Assembly (NCBI GenBank): GCA_028386065.3
Contig: JAKUCV010002404.1
Span: 155,605 to 219,604 of the forward strand
From: Turnera subulata
Lineage: Eukaryota; Streptophyta; Magnoliopsida; Malpighiales; Passifloraceae
Reading direction: 5' to 3'
Length of the DNA stretch: 64,000 bases
In this document: positions 44,901 to 55,774 of the stretch, piece by piece
How positions within the stretch are numbered: position 1 is the stretch's first letter
Layout of the letters: each line of letters starts with the position of its first letter
Notes under the pieces: model-generated
Database searches by the model: none
What the model was told of the DNA's origin: nothing
What the model saw: the letters and a program-made list of their open reading frames with translations, nothing else
Program-made: the position numbers and the translations under genes

Positions 44901-47900
44901 AAGCTCGGGAAAGCAGAAAGTCTCCTGCTAATACTGCCACCTGCAATATAAATGCACAGAAGAAGATTAATAAGAGACCTTGGGTAGAAATCATCTACAA
45001 TACAAGAAAAACATATTTAGAGACGGTGGAAACAAACTATTGTAAAACTCTAAAGCATCTGGAGCTTAAAATGCATAGAAGAAGATTAATAAGAGACCTT
45101 GGGTAGCAATTATCTATGATACAAGAAAAACATATTTAGAGACAGTGGAAACAAACTAATTGTAAAACTCTAAAGCATCTGGAGCTTAAAGCTGTAAGGT
45201 GCAGATGTTAGGAAGCAGCATTCTAATAGCTAGATGTCATTACTGATAGTGGCAGAGATTTACAAAAAGGGATCTGCTAGTTACTCGCATTTTTCAGATG
45301 AATAATTCACAAATTTCTTAGAAAGAATAACTAAATGGAAGAAAAAGAGGAAAAAAGAAATCTATAGAATTCATAAAATGATAAAGCTTTCCATCTCATT
45401 CTGCAGAAGAAAATCAGGATGAAATGAATGAAGAGTACACCACACTTGTCAAAGTAACAATAAATAGGATCAGATGAACTTGAAGAGCTCTTAACTATGC
45501 ATTGCCCAAGTCCATCTACAGTAAATATCAATTAATCGAAGAGGCAGTAATTATTTTTTGTTAATAGCCAGGAAGATATCTGATAGTCTTACTAAGGGTC
45601 TGGCAAGTACCTTATTGCCCATAACAAAATTTAGTGAACCAATTCCGCGTCTTGTATCCGCATCATCTAATACATCATCATGGAGAAGACTTGCCACCTA
45701 AGACAGGTACGAACAAAGGAGCAAGAAATACAATTTAGGAGGCACGAACAAAAATTATCAGAAGAATTATGTTATGAGAGTTTCATAAACGAAAAAAACA
45801 TATTCAGGAACTGACATGGATCATCTCTGTAATCTCAGCTATGCTTTGCTGTCTCGAGCGTAGTTCTGCCTCTGCTGCCAACGTATCTCCTACAACAACA
45901 GACGTTGGTTGTGGTAAACGAACATTCAAGGCAGTCGCCATCAGCAGCAAAACCTGCACAAAAGAGTTCTTTAGGGATAAAGAGGAGTAAATAACACTAT
46001 AACTACATGAAACAAAAATTAACATGTTGAAATAAGAACTCTGTAAATGTTAGGTTTAAGGAGAGAACTCCATGAATCTCTTAAAGATGAGAAGGAATCA
46101 GATATGTCCTATAAAAAAGGAATAACTCTGTTTTAAATACAATTCAATAAATTGAGCACCAAACTTTAGCAAGTTGTCTATGGCTGCTCGTTTGCAACTA
46201 AAACTTTTTATACTGTTATGTAGTCAGGTCAGTATGCTTGGTACAAACTCTTTCCAAATAACTCAACAGCACAATCAATTGTCAGAGCTGAACCCCTTTG
46301 AGGCCAGAGGTAAGCCTGAAAACAATAATACAGAACATTCCAAAGATGAGGCGAGTTTGCAACATATACAAGCACATGATCCTTTTAGAAAACAGATTGC
46401 CAAACTAACAGGGTTAAGTTTTGATGTTTTATACGTAGATCTTCCAAAATAGGATCAGTGTGAAGTGGCTGGAACATAAATAGGGAGATTAAATTCTCTT
46501 AGAAATCAGGCTAATTGTGAAAGCACAAAATAACTTTAACGCACAAAACAACTAACAATATTCATGAAAAAAACAGCACCCCAAATCCTCATGATGAGCA
46601 GGTAAGAACTACTTAGTTACCGTTGGACGAAATCTCTTTCCTTCTACTCCCATTTTGAAGAAATACTCGGCAGCTGAGGCAAGCTTAGGGACCTAGACAA
46701 TATTCACATCCAAATTTGATTAGTCACTCCAAAATTATGCTTTATCCATAAAGGAAAGGACATATCAGAGCATACCAAGCATGCATTGCCCAGACAGAAC
46801 AATAAAGAGACAGATATTAAATACCTCAGCAACTACCATTGCTCGCAACCTATTAGCAATGTGTGATAGTTCATCCGCAACAAGTGAAAATGGATCAAGT
46901 TGATCCTGTAAAAAGAGAATTCTCCATTAATTCAATTGCCAGATCAATTTTGTAATCTAAGCTTAGGCAAGAAAGCCATACTGCATAAACAGTACCGATG
47001 CCAGTCAAACAGAAGGGACACTAATCAAGTTGACCTTAAAAAAAGTGCACCATTTATAGCACAGGAAATATACATAATAGAAGAACTTTCCAATCTGAAT
47101 GCTGACCAGTCTGTAAAACAAGAGCTAACTGAATAGCCTATTTGTCTCACCAGCATTAAAACACTAGACAGCAATTGCTTGGCCAAGAACTTTAAAATTA
47201 CTTAAGACTTCAACTTATTAAGTGGCATGCTGCAAGTCCTAAATGGCCCGAATGTAATTACAAGGATTGAAGTAGATTTCTAAACGGATAAGACAAGAAC
47301 CAGATTAGCCCGAGTCCAAGACTACATTAAACTATTAAAGGATTCCAAATGACAGCACCAAGATCAAACAAAGAGGCTGTAATTGCACAATCCCTTAAGA
47401 AGAAAAGCTAAATACTTTGGAGAAAATGATAAAAAGCCAAAGCAATCATATAAGATTGCAACACTTACCTCAACCAAGGAGCTGCTCTGGTGATGAATGT
47501 TGCGTCTGTCAGTATAGAAGGCAGGTAAACTCGAGGAGTACGTTTCTCTACAACCGAAAACCTACTAATCACCAGAAACAGTACAAACAAAGCATAAATT
47601 GCCACCATATGTGTATGACAACCATAAACCGCACCATCTATGCACAAATTGAAAGAAAGCATTCATTTTCATCAAAAAGGCAGCCGTGCAGTAGTCTCAA
47701 GGAAAATGACATTATACAAGCAAAGCAGTAATCTTCATCAGTAAGAACATAGTGCAAGTGAAGATTAGGCATCTTTTAAAGATCCCGAAAGCCAGCAAGA
47801 TTATATCAAGCCACAACCCTTTCAAATTTTAACAGACAGTCCTCTAGAAAACCTCTCAAGAAATCAAATTTCTGACAGGAGGAGGGATACTTCTAACTAC

Positions 47901-48590
47901 AACTTCTCGCTCTCTAAACCATCTCTTGGAAAAAAAAAATTATATGACTTTTAAAAATGCTTCAGCTAAAAATTTCAGCATATCCAGCTGTCGCTTGCGT
48001 TGTAGTATATGAAAACTCAGATTCCAGCAATCTCATTTCAGAAAATCAGTAAGCAGATCACCTCTGGCAAGTGCAAACCAAGTAGATTTCCAAGCACACA
48101 ATTAGAGTCCCTCCAGCTTTAGTGACAAAGATTCCATCTTCCAAATTTAGGGTAACAAGATTGCCAGACATGTGGCACTATAGTTCTGATCAACGAAGGA
48201 GAAGGCCGGCACTTGGCACTTAATTTATAACTTTTTAAACTAGGATTGTAAGCCATTTGCGTAGTCTAATTCCCATGGGGATTCCAACAGTCAAATCACT
48301 TCGTTTTCAATCCAATCATACAGCACCCAGAATTAAAATAACTAAATCGAACAGCCATTTGCAAAAGCCGGCTAATCATAACCCAAAAGTTACGAAACAA
48401 AAAAAAAAAGATAACTTTTTTTTTTTCCAGTGGAGGAGTCAAACAAATTCAATACCTTTAGAGCAGAGTCTCCAAGGGAGTGGGAACTGCCGGGTGACAG
48501 GAAGCGGTGGTGTGGGTGGTGGGAGAGGAGCCAGCGGCAGCCAGAAACGGTGCCGTTTCTTGACAACCTAGCAAGCCGAGACAGTAACAT
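41994..48590 (-). CDS. Polyprenyl (solanesyl-type) diphosphate synthase, copy A
   Basis: Twelve exons on the minus strand: 48590-48456, 47561-47469, 46905-46825, 46692-46621, 45953-45816, 45697-45611, 44940-44869, 44623-44538, 43884-43752, 43406-43317, 42578-42480, 42173-41994. All introns are GT-AG and the joined frame codes 421 aa, like Arabidopsis SPS3 (At2g34630). The family lengthens an allylic diphosphate with isopentenyl diphosphate in trans. Visible motifs: GKRFRPT near 121-127 (IPP binding), first aspartate-rich motif LLHDDVLDD (180-184), LVTGE, RYSMDHYLQKTYYKTASL, and second motif LIDDVLDF (307-311). The N-terminus (MLLSRLARLSRNGTVSGCRW) is rich in Leu, Ser and Arg with no acids, like a mitochondrial presequence. 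The role is probably the ubiquinone side chain. A Met 17 codons upstream is in frame; I chose MLLSRL because all three copies share it. Copy A keeps most family-consensus residues. Confidence 0.9.
44951..45189. repeat. 119-bp tandem duplication in an intron of copy A
   Basis: The segment beginning AATGCACAGAAGAAGATTAA at 44951 is repeated from 45070 with a few changes and ends GGAGCTTAAA in both units. Copies B and C have a single unit at the matching place, so the duplication is specific to A. It lies in the intron between exons 6 and 7. Confidence 0.8.
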
Positions 48591-48676
48591 CGCCGCCGCC
48601 CCAAAAAGACTATATCCCAAGTGGGTTAGAAATTTAATCAAAGCAAATTTGGGGGACTTGGGTTAGGAAGAGAGGG

Positions 48677-48682
48677 TATAAA
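48677..48682. promoter_or_regulatory. Conserved TATAAA upstream of copy A
   Basis: The plus strand reads GAGGGTATAAAGGGGAGAAG about 87 bases before the start codon of the minus-strand gene. The same block precedes copies B (54504-54510) and C (60657-60663). It reads TTTATA on the gene strand, so it is either a reversed TATA box or a core of divergent transcription. Next to it lies a CT-rich run (48840-48857). Confidence 0.35.
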
Positions 48683-48699
48683 GGGGAGAAGGGTCAAAG

Positions 48700-49815
48700 A
48701 GAGAGGAGGAGTAGCGGTAGTAGCCTACTACATAAAAACAACCTCATTTTAATAGAAACCGACTTTGGGGTCTTTTTTGGGGTTTTTAGTAGTGTTGTGG
48801 AATTTTTAGCAACAAGCAAGGCAAGGGAAGGCAAGGCACCCTCTCTCTCTCTCTCGAGTCTCTCTACTTTGTTTTGGTAATGACGAGGGCGAAGCTGAAC
48901 CATGCAATGGATTTGTGTGTTCTGTTTTTAATTAATGTAACCCTTTTTCGGCCTTTTCTTTTTTTTATTATCTTTTGTGTTCTATTGCTGCTGCCGTGTT
49001 CCACTATTCCTCTTGCTTTTTCGGGCAAATATTAATTCCATTCGAGGCTTAGGTCATATGATGTTTCACTTCTTTTTTCCTCCTTTACTTGGGGAAAAAG
49101 TTGGTACTATAAAAGCTCTTTAGTTTCTGTTTATTTATTTATTTGTCAAATTTCATGTGTCTTGGAGCGGAATAATTACGATGACGTTGCTCAAAATCAC
49201 AACAATTTTTTTTTTAAAAAAAAATTAGCATTATTACTTTTTTTTTATAAACAAAAAATTAGCATTATTATTGGTATAAGCCTACAATAGCACCCTTTTT
49301 TTTTTAGGGCTACACGATCTAAGTTGACCGATGGAGCATAGTAAAGCCGCCATGTCACAATAAAGAAGAATCATGCATTTTGGATTCTAATAGAAGATAA
49401 ACAACTTGTGATACGTGTGGGTTTGGACTCATGATTCGAACAATTGTTAGCTCCAGAAACATAGAGAGATACAAGGCTGATTTCATCCAAACAAAATTGA
49501 ATTTCTATTTTGTCAGTTGTTAATTTGTTATTGTGATTTCAGAACACATCGAATTTTTGCAGGTTTCAAGCTCCGAAATAAAACCTTAATTGAGCCCATC
49601 ACGAGTTAAACTAATAATTCTTAAATTTTCTCTGAGAAAACTCTAGTGCTAACATTCATCATTTTACAGACATCTTTGCAAGTGTGTGTAGAGGATGTGA
49701 TTAACTTTTAAGGAAGCACACAAAATGGTTATAGAAGTAAGCAAACAATAGCCAAAAGTAAATAAAAATCTGGTAGTAAGTACAGCATTTGGTAGCAATT
49801 GACAGTCTTGGTCTG
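48700..49815. other. Intergenic DNA between copies A and B
   Basis: Promoter side of A and 3' side of B. It has T- and A-rich runs near 49205-49310 and a CT microsatellite. No other gene was recognised. Confidence 0.5.
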
Positions 49816-52800
49816 TCACTTGTTTCTAGTTAGTACTATTTGAGTGAGATCTACAAGTGCCCTTCTCGATTTTCTAACTTCTCCATCCTCTGTTTCAGGT
49901 AGAGAATTGATGGCTGAAACAGCAAGGTCAGCATGCTTTGCAGCTAGCTCCCTTGCCCTTTGTATTCCACAGCTTTTCCTTACGTATTCAAGAGCCTGCA
50001 GTGGATTAAATAAGCATGGCCAAGAGGGGATGAGGTCTTGAATTAATATTCCGGTCTTATCTTCAATCATATCAAAACAAAACAAAAGGAACAATAGATG
50101 ATCATGTGTGTTACATGAAAACCAGAGCATATTTGATGACTTTGCGGTAAAAGATTCCAAAAGTTTGAGAACATTCTCAGAAGGCATGCAGTCAAGTTCT
50201 GCAGAATCTCGCAGAACCAAATTTCTTTCAGAATACAGTGACGCAGTAGATTTTAGCATTACCATAGACTTCTCCACACAGATGTAGTTTAGACAGAATA
50301 TTATTCTGGAACTTACAATTTCGATATTTTCTGGTTTGTCAAGGCCCTGATCAAGAACTGCACGTAGCTGTGGAAACTCCTCCATGGCATACAATATTGG
50401 AGCTGTTATAATTCCCTAAACAATAAATCATATTTCTACAAATCAGATTAAGAAATCCACTAATGTTCATCATTGCTTATGCAATTTGAGCACGATGCAA
50501 TTGAAATTTACTTAACATAATTATGCAAATAAAAGACACCAAAAGAGAGGTTATACTGCATGACCCAAATTTTACTAGTATGAGGAAAAAAATGGAAGTA
50601 GAATCAACATGAAAACAACCAAAACCAACAATGATTTCACAAGCCAAGTATTATGCATGAGCTCATCACAAGCAGTGGAAGTATTTAAGCTTGAAGCATC
50701 TAATATCTCCAACTCCAACCATTGGGATGAAATTTGAGGGATAAAATGAATTACATGGCGTATGTCAGATAATGAACCCTTTCCAAGAGAAGGAGATGTG
50801 CCAGTGAAGTCCAGAACATCATCTATCACTTGAAATGCCAATCCCTGCTGTAAGGGAAAGTTAAGAGCAAACTGAAATAGTTAAACAACTGTGCATATAT
50901 GTAACCTGTCCACAAAATTAGAACAACAACAAACAGAAGGACTGGCAGTTTGGTTTACAATGGATGAATTTAAGCAATTCACAAACCAGATTTTTCCCAT
51001 ACTCAGAAGCCAACAGTGCAACTTCTGCTGTGTGATCTGCTAGAAGGGCTATTGATTTGCAGCTGTGTGATATCAGAGAAGCGGTCTTGTAGTATGTCTT
51101 CTGCATATAGTAATCCATGCTGCATCAGGAATGCTAAAACTTTAATTCAACTCATCCACAAAAGGAAAATCCCCAGGGATTGGCAATAGAAGAAGTAGAT
51201 GGAATCAGAAAAGATAGTTTCTTTAACATCAAAACATCACTGGTGCTCTTGCAAATGCAAGAGGGGTTTGGTCTTGGGTTTGAGCCTCACCATCAAGATT
51301 GACTAGTATCAAAAAAGGAATGTAAACACATCGGTCATCATTAGTCCAGCTACAGGTACCATTAACTACAAATCTTCTCATAAATAACACCACGAGTTTA
51401 TGTTTTTTCAGAATTTTAGATCCTCATCGATCAAACTGCAATTAGGAGAGGAAAAAGCAAGGCAGCATACCTGTAACGTTGATCAGCTGTCGAAGTCATC
51501 TGCTTGATTTCACCAGTTACAAGATCCTTTATTGCAGTTGACATTAACGAGACAACCTACAACCATAACAATGCAAGTATAAACAAAAATGAAAAAGCAG
51601 AAAGGCAAGTGAATGGTATATCAGTTTCAGACCCCCAAGTATTTCCAGAAACTGAATATCAGGAATGGTATTCTTCTCTCTCTTTTTTTTTTTTTCACAT
51701 GAGAGCATCCCATTAGAAGTTGGATGTGGTAATGATGTGCATTACAACATTAGACTGGGGTGCTTTTAATCTCAATGGTTATACACATCTATCTATATGC
51801 ATTCTTACTTCAGTGTTTTGCAAAGAAGCGAGGGCCACACAAGCTCGAGAAAGCAGAAAGTCTCCTGCGAATACTGCCACCTGCAATACAAATGCGTAGG
51901 AGAAAATTAATAAAAGACCTTGGGTTGCCATCATCTACTATGTTATCTACAATACAAGACAAACATGTTTAGAGATAGTGGAAACAAAGTAAATTTTAAA
52001 ATTCTAAAGCCTCTAGAGCTTAAAGCTGCTAGATTCGTGTGCTAGGATCTTTCAGTCCAATATGTCAACGCCGATTGTAGAGGAGACTTATGAAAATGGA
52101 TCCATTACTTACTTCCATTTTCACATGAATAATGATGCACAAATACCTAAGACAACAGAAAAGAAAAACTATATGGAGGGAAATCAGTTTTAAGAAGAAA
52201 TCTATAGAATGCAAGAATGAGAATGCTTTCCATCTCATTCTGCAGAAGGAAATCAGGATGAGATGAATGTACTGTAGAGTACACCACAGGGATCAGATGA
52301 ACTTAAAGAACTCTAAGTATGCATTGCCCATGTCCATCTGCAGTAATCGAAGAGGCGATAATCATTCTTCATTTCCAGGATGGTATCTGTTAGTTTCGCT
52401 AAGTGGATGGGTAGTACCTTATTGCCCATAACAAAATTTAATGAGCCAATTCCACGTCTTGTATCTGCATCATCTAATATGTCATCATGAAGAAGACTTG
52501 CCACCTAAGACAAGGGTATGGATGAAGGAGAAACAATTTAGTAAGCATGAACAAATAATTATGACAGTGCAATTGCGGTACAACAATTAGAGAAACTGAC
52601 GTGGTACATCTCTGTAATCTCAGCTATGCTTTGCTGTCTCGAACGGAGTTCTGCCTCTGCTCCTTTACTGACAGATGTTGGTTGTGGTAAACGCACATTC
52701 AAGGCAGTAGCCAAGAGCAACAAAACCTGCAGAAAAGAGCTCCTCAGGGATAAAGAGGACTAAGTAACTCAATAGCTCCAAAAGAACATAAAAATGTCAA

Positions 52801-54439
52801 AGTATGAACTCTGTAAATGTTAGGCTTCAGGGGAGAACTCCATAATTCTCTTAAAGATGAGAAGGTTTCAAATAAAGTCTGAAAAAAATAATAACTTTGA
52901 ACAATACAGTTCAATAAATTGATCATCAAATCTTTTTATTAGAAAACATAAATAGGCAGATGAAATACTTCTGCAGAAACCAAGCTAGCAGTGAAAACAC
53001 AAATTGTTCAACTCATAAGCCACTAACAGAATGTTAATAATGAAAAAAACTAGCAAACAAAATCCAAATGATGAGCGAGTAACAACTACTTAGCTACCGT
53101 GGGACGAAATCTCTTTCCTTCAACTCCCATTTTAAAGAAGTACTCGGCAGCTGATGTAAGCTTAGGGACCTAGACAATAACAAGATATATACAAATTTGA
53201 TTAGTCATTCCAAAATTATGCTTTATCCATTTAAAAAAGAAGAAAAAGTAAAATACCAGAGCATACCAAGCATGCATTGGCCAGACAGAACAATAAAAGA
53301 GAGAGATATTAGATACCTCAGCAACTGCCATTGCTCGCAACCTATTAGCAATGTGTGATAGCTCATCTGCAACAAGTGAAAATGGATCAAGTTGATCATC
53401 CTGTAAAATGAGATTTCCCCATTAATTCCATTGCCATATCTACCACTGGGCTAATCTAAGGTTAGGTAAGAAAGCCATGCTGCATATACAACAGAGTGTC
53501 AAGCAGACAGAAGCAAACTAGACTAACTAGTCAAGGTGCCATTAAAACTAGGCCACCATCTCTATTACACAGGAAGTACACATTACAGGATGAATTTTTC
53601 AATCTGAATGCTGACCAGTCCGCAAAACATGGAGCTAACAGAATACCCAATTTGTCTCGCCAGCGTTAAGCCACACTAGACAGCAATCTCTTGGTCAAGA
53701 GATTGGAACACTTACCTCAACCATGGAGCTGCTCTGATGATGAATGTTGGTTCTGTCAGCATAGAAGGTGGGCAAACACCAGGTGTACGTTTCTCTACAA
53801 CCGAAGACCTGCCAGTCACCAAGAAACAATACAAACAAAGCATAAATTGCCAACATAGTTGCAAGACAAACCATAGATCCAATCCAACCATATTTGTACA
53901 AATTGAAAGAAAACAAAGAATTTAGAAATGCTTCTAACTACGACTTCCCGCTTCCTAAACCATCACATAAAAAAAAAATATTTGATGGTTGGGTTGGATT
54001 TATGGCTTGTCATATTTACTAATTAATTAAAGTAATCTAAATAATAAAAATGCCAATACTAATAAATTATAGCATCTATACCATAGTCTTATTTACTAAA
54101 TCTTTCTCTTGTATGGTAGTTCAATCATAGAATTACATTTTGGAAAATTAACAATAAATAGCTCATAAAAATTCTAAGATGTGTAACAATTTGAAACAAA
54201 ACAAAAAAATTTTAATACGATTAGAGAGAGTAGTTAGTTACTCGGCAACATAATACTTTTTTCTTCCATTGTTTATTGGGTGGAGTAAAAAAATTCAACA
54301 CCTTTAAGGCAGAGTCTCCAAAAGGCTTGGGACTGATGGGTAAAAGGAAACAGTTGTGTCGTTGGGAGAGGAGCCAACGGCAGCCAGAGACGCTGCTGCG
54401 GTCATGTCTTGACAACCTCAAAAGCCGAGACAGTAACAT
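49816..54439 (-). CDS. Polyprenyl (solanesyl-type) diphosphate synthase, copy B
   Basis: Twelve exons: 54439-54302, 53808-53716, 53400-53317, 53169-53098, 52726-52601, 52504-52418, 51880-51809, 51556-51471, 51119-50987, 50844-50755, 50415-50317, 49995-49816. The joined frame is 419 aa with no stop. Both aspartate-rich motifs are present (LLHDDILDD, VIDDVLDF). Differences from copy A: a four-codon in-frame shortening of the loop in exon 5 (TSVSKGAEAE), Met-Tyr-His in place of Met-Ile-His shortly before the first motif, IKDLVTGEIKQ in place of VEHLVTGETMQ, and FQVIDD in place of FQLIDD. The C-terminus TQIVLTRNK is shared with C, not A. It may be active with altered properties, or slowly decaying. 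Intron 11 (49996-50316, 321 nt) has no stop in frame. Confidence 0.85.
51232..51322 (+). mobile_element. Short SINE copy in an intron of copy B
   Basis: It matches the SINE at 58226-58330 over GCAAGAGGGG, GGGTTTGAGCCTC (B box) and GACTAGTATCAAAAAA. It lies between exons 8 and 9 of copy B. Copies A and C lack it at the same place (ACATCAAAAC then AATGTAACAC), so the insertion is specific to B. The A-box end is degraded. Confidence 0.65.
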
Positions 54440-54503
54440 CGGCCAAAGAAAAACTCTCGTAGAAATTAATAAAGTTGGAACTTGGGTTTGGAAGAGAGAG
54501 TAC

Positions 54504-54510
54504 TATAAAA
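54504..54510. promoter_or_regulatory. Conserved TATAAAA upstream of copy B
   Basis: The plus strand reads GAGAGTACTATAAAAGAGA, 65 bases before the start codon of the minus-strand gene. It is the counterpart of 48677 and 60657. Confidence 0.35.
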
Positions 54511-54599
54511 GAGAAAATGTCAAAAGAGAGGAGACGGAATAGATACATAAATGCATGATCATTAAATAATCTTTGCAGGCAACCCATCAGTTGTCTTAA

Positions 54600-55345
54600 C
54601 TAGAAATATGCATTCATTATTTCACCAGTTTAGAAGATGCTCTACAACAGGTGATCATATATGTTAACGAGACAACCAACCACCCATAAAGAATGGTGAT
54701 GATCCCTCATTGGGACCGTAAATTTAACTGGTGATGATGTACATATTGCTGTTATGTAGTACGACATAAGCTTAAAGAACTTTCTTTTGTCAAACATATA
54801 TATGATGGGACGAGAAGGGATATGATGGTGCTTATTTACCAGAGACAATTAATGCTCTTACATTTATCATCTTACTCTGTATGGTGCCGAGTAGTATTAT
54901 TTTCACGGGTAAACGGATGTCCTAAATTTGGAAAGCATCTAGAGCTTACAGCTGTAAGATGCCTCCCTATCGCTAGGATGCAGCAGAATACTAGTATGTT
55001 ATTACAGTGATTGTAGCAGTCTAGCAGATATTTACAAAAAACTTGCATTATCACCTGAACAATGCACCGGATTCCTAACCCAATAAAACCTAGATGGAAG
55101 AAAAAAGAAGTTGAAGAAGAAATCTAAAGAATGCATGGGATGATAAAGCTTAATTTCCATCTCATTCTGCATAAGAAAGTGAGGATGAAATAAATGTAGG
55201 GTACACAACACATATTTCGGTGAAATGACAATAAACCGTATCAAATGAACTTAAAGAGACAGTAATCATTCTTTGTTTTTTTTGGGTACACAGTGATCAT
55301 TCTTTGTTTGAATACAGAATTGATATATCTGCTAGTCTCATTAAG
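54600..55345 (-). pseudogene. Remnant of a fourth synthase copy
   Basis: Between B and C, the stretch 54608-54680 (TTTCACCAGTTTAGAAGATGCTCTACAACAG and GAGACAACC, in pieces) matches exon 8 of copies A-C. The stretch 54938-55340 matches the intron between exons 6 and 7 (AAGCATCTAGAGCTTA, TCCATCTCATTCTGCA, GATATATCTGCTAGTCTCATTAAGG). Order and strand are those of the intact genes. Exon 7 and all other exons are gone. It is the residue of an extra tandem copy lost by deletion. The remnant ends near 55345, where a SINE-like sequence begins. Confidence 0.7.
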
Positions 55346-55432
55346 GGGACGAGGCCAGACTAGGTTCTGCAAAGCAAGAAGACTAAAGGTTCAATTCACG
55401 CCCTTCAACATCCTTTACTATTAAAAAAGAAT
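55341..55432 (+). mobile_element. Degraded SINE-like sequence
   Basis: AAAGGTTCAATTCACGCCC near 55385 resembles a tRNA B box, and the unit ends in ATTAAAAAAG. It sits at the edge of the fourth-copy remnant. No clear duplication flanks it. Confidence 0.35.
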
Positions 55433-55774
55433 TGGGACAAAGGTGGGTCTAAGAGTTTTGTATTTGTAATTTATGTCCCAGAAATATATTTTGTCTCAAT
55501 CATGAGTCGTGTCTCCAGTAGCTAAGCTATTGATATATGTCACTTTCACCGACCGGCATGGACACGTCAATTGCTCCATGTACCACGTAGTTTCTACAGA
55601 CAATCCCACCCCAGTTCTAATACAGTTACTCTGTTACAAACAATTGAAGTACTTGAATAAGCTTGAGTGATGGAGAGGGAAGATTTGACCTCACTTGGAA
55701 CCACAGTCAAAACTAAATAAAAAAAGTTCTGGTAACAAGTACAGCGTTTGATAGCAATTGACAGTCTTGGTCTG

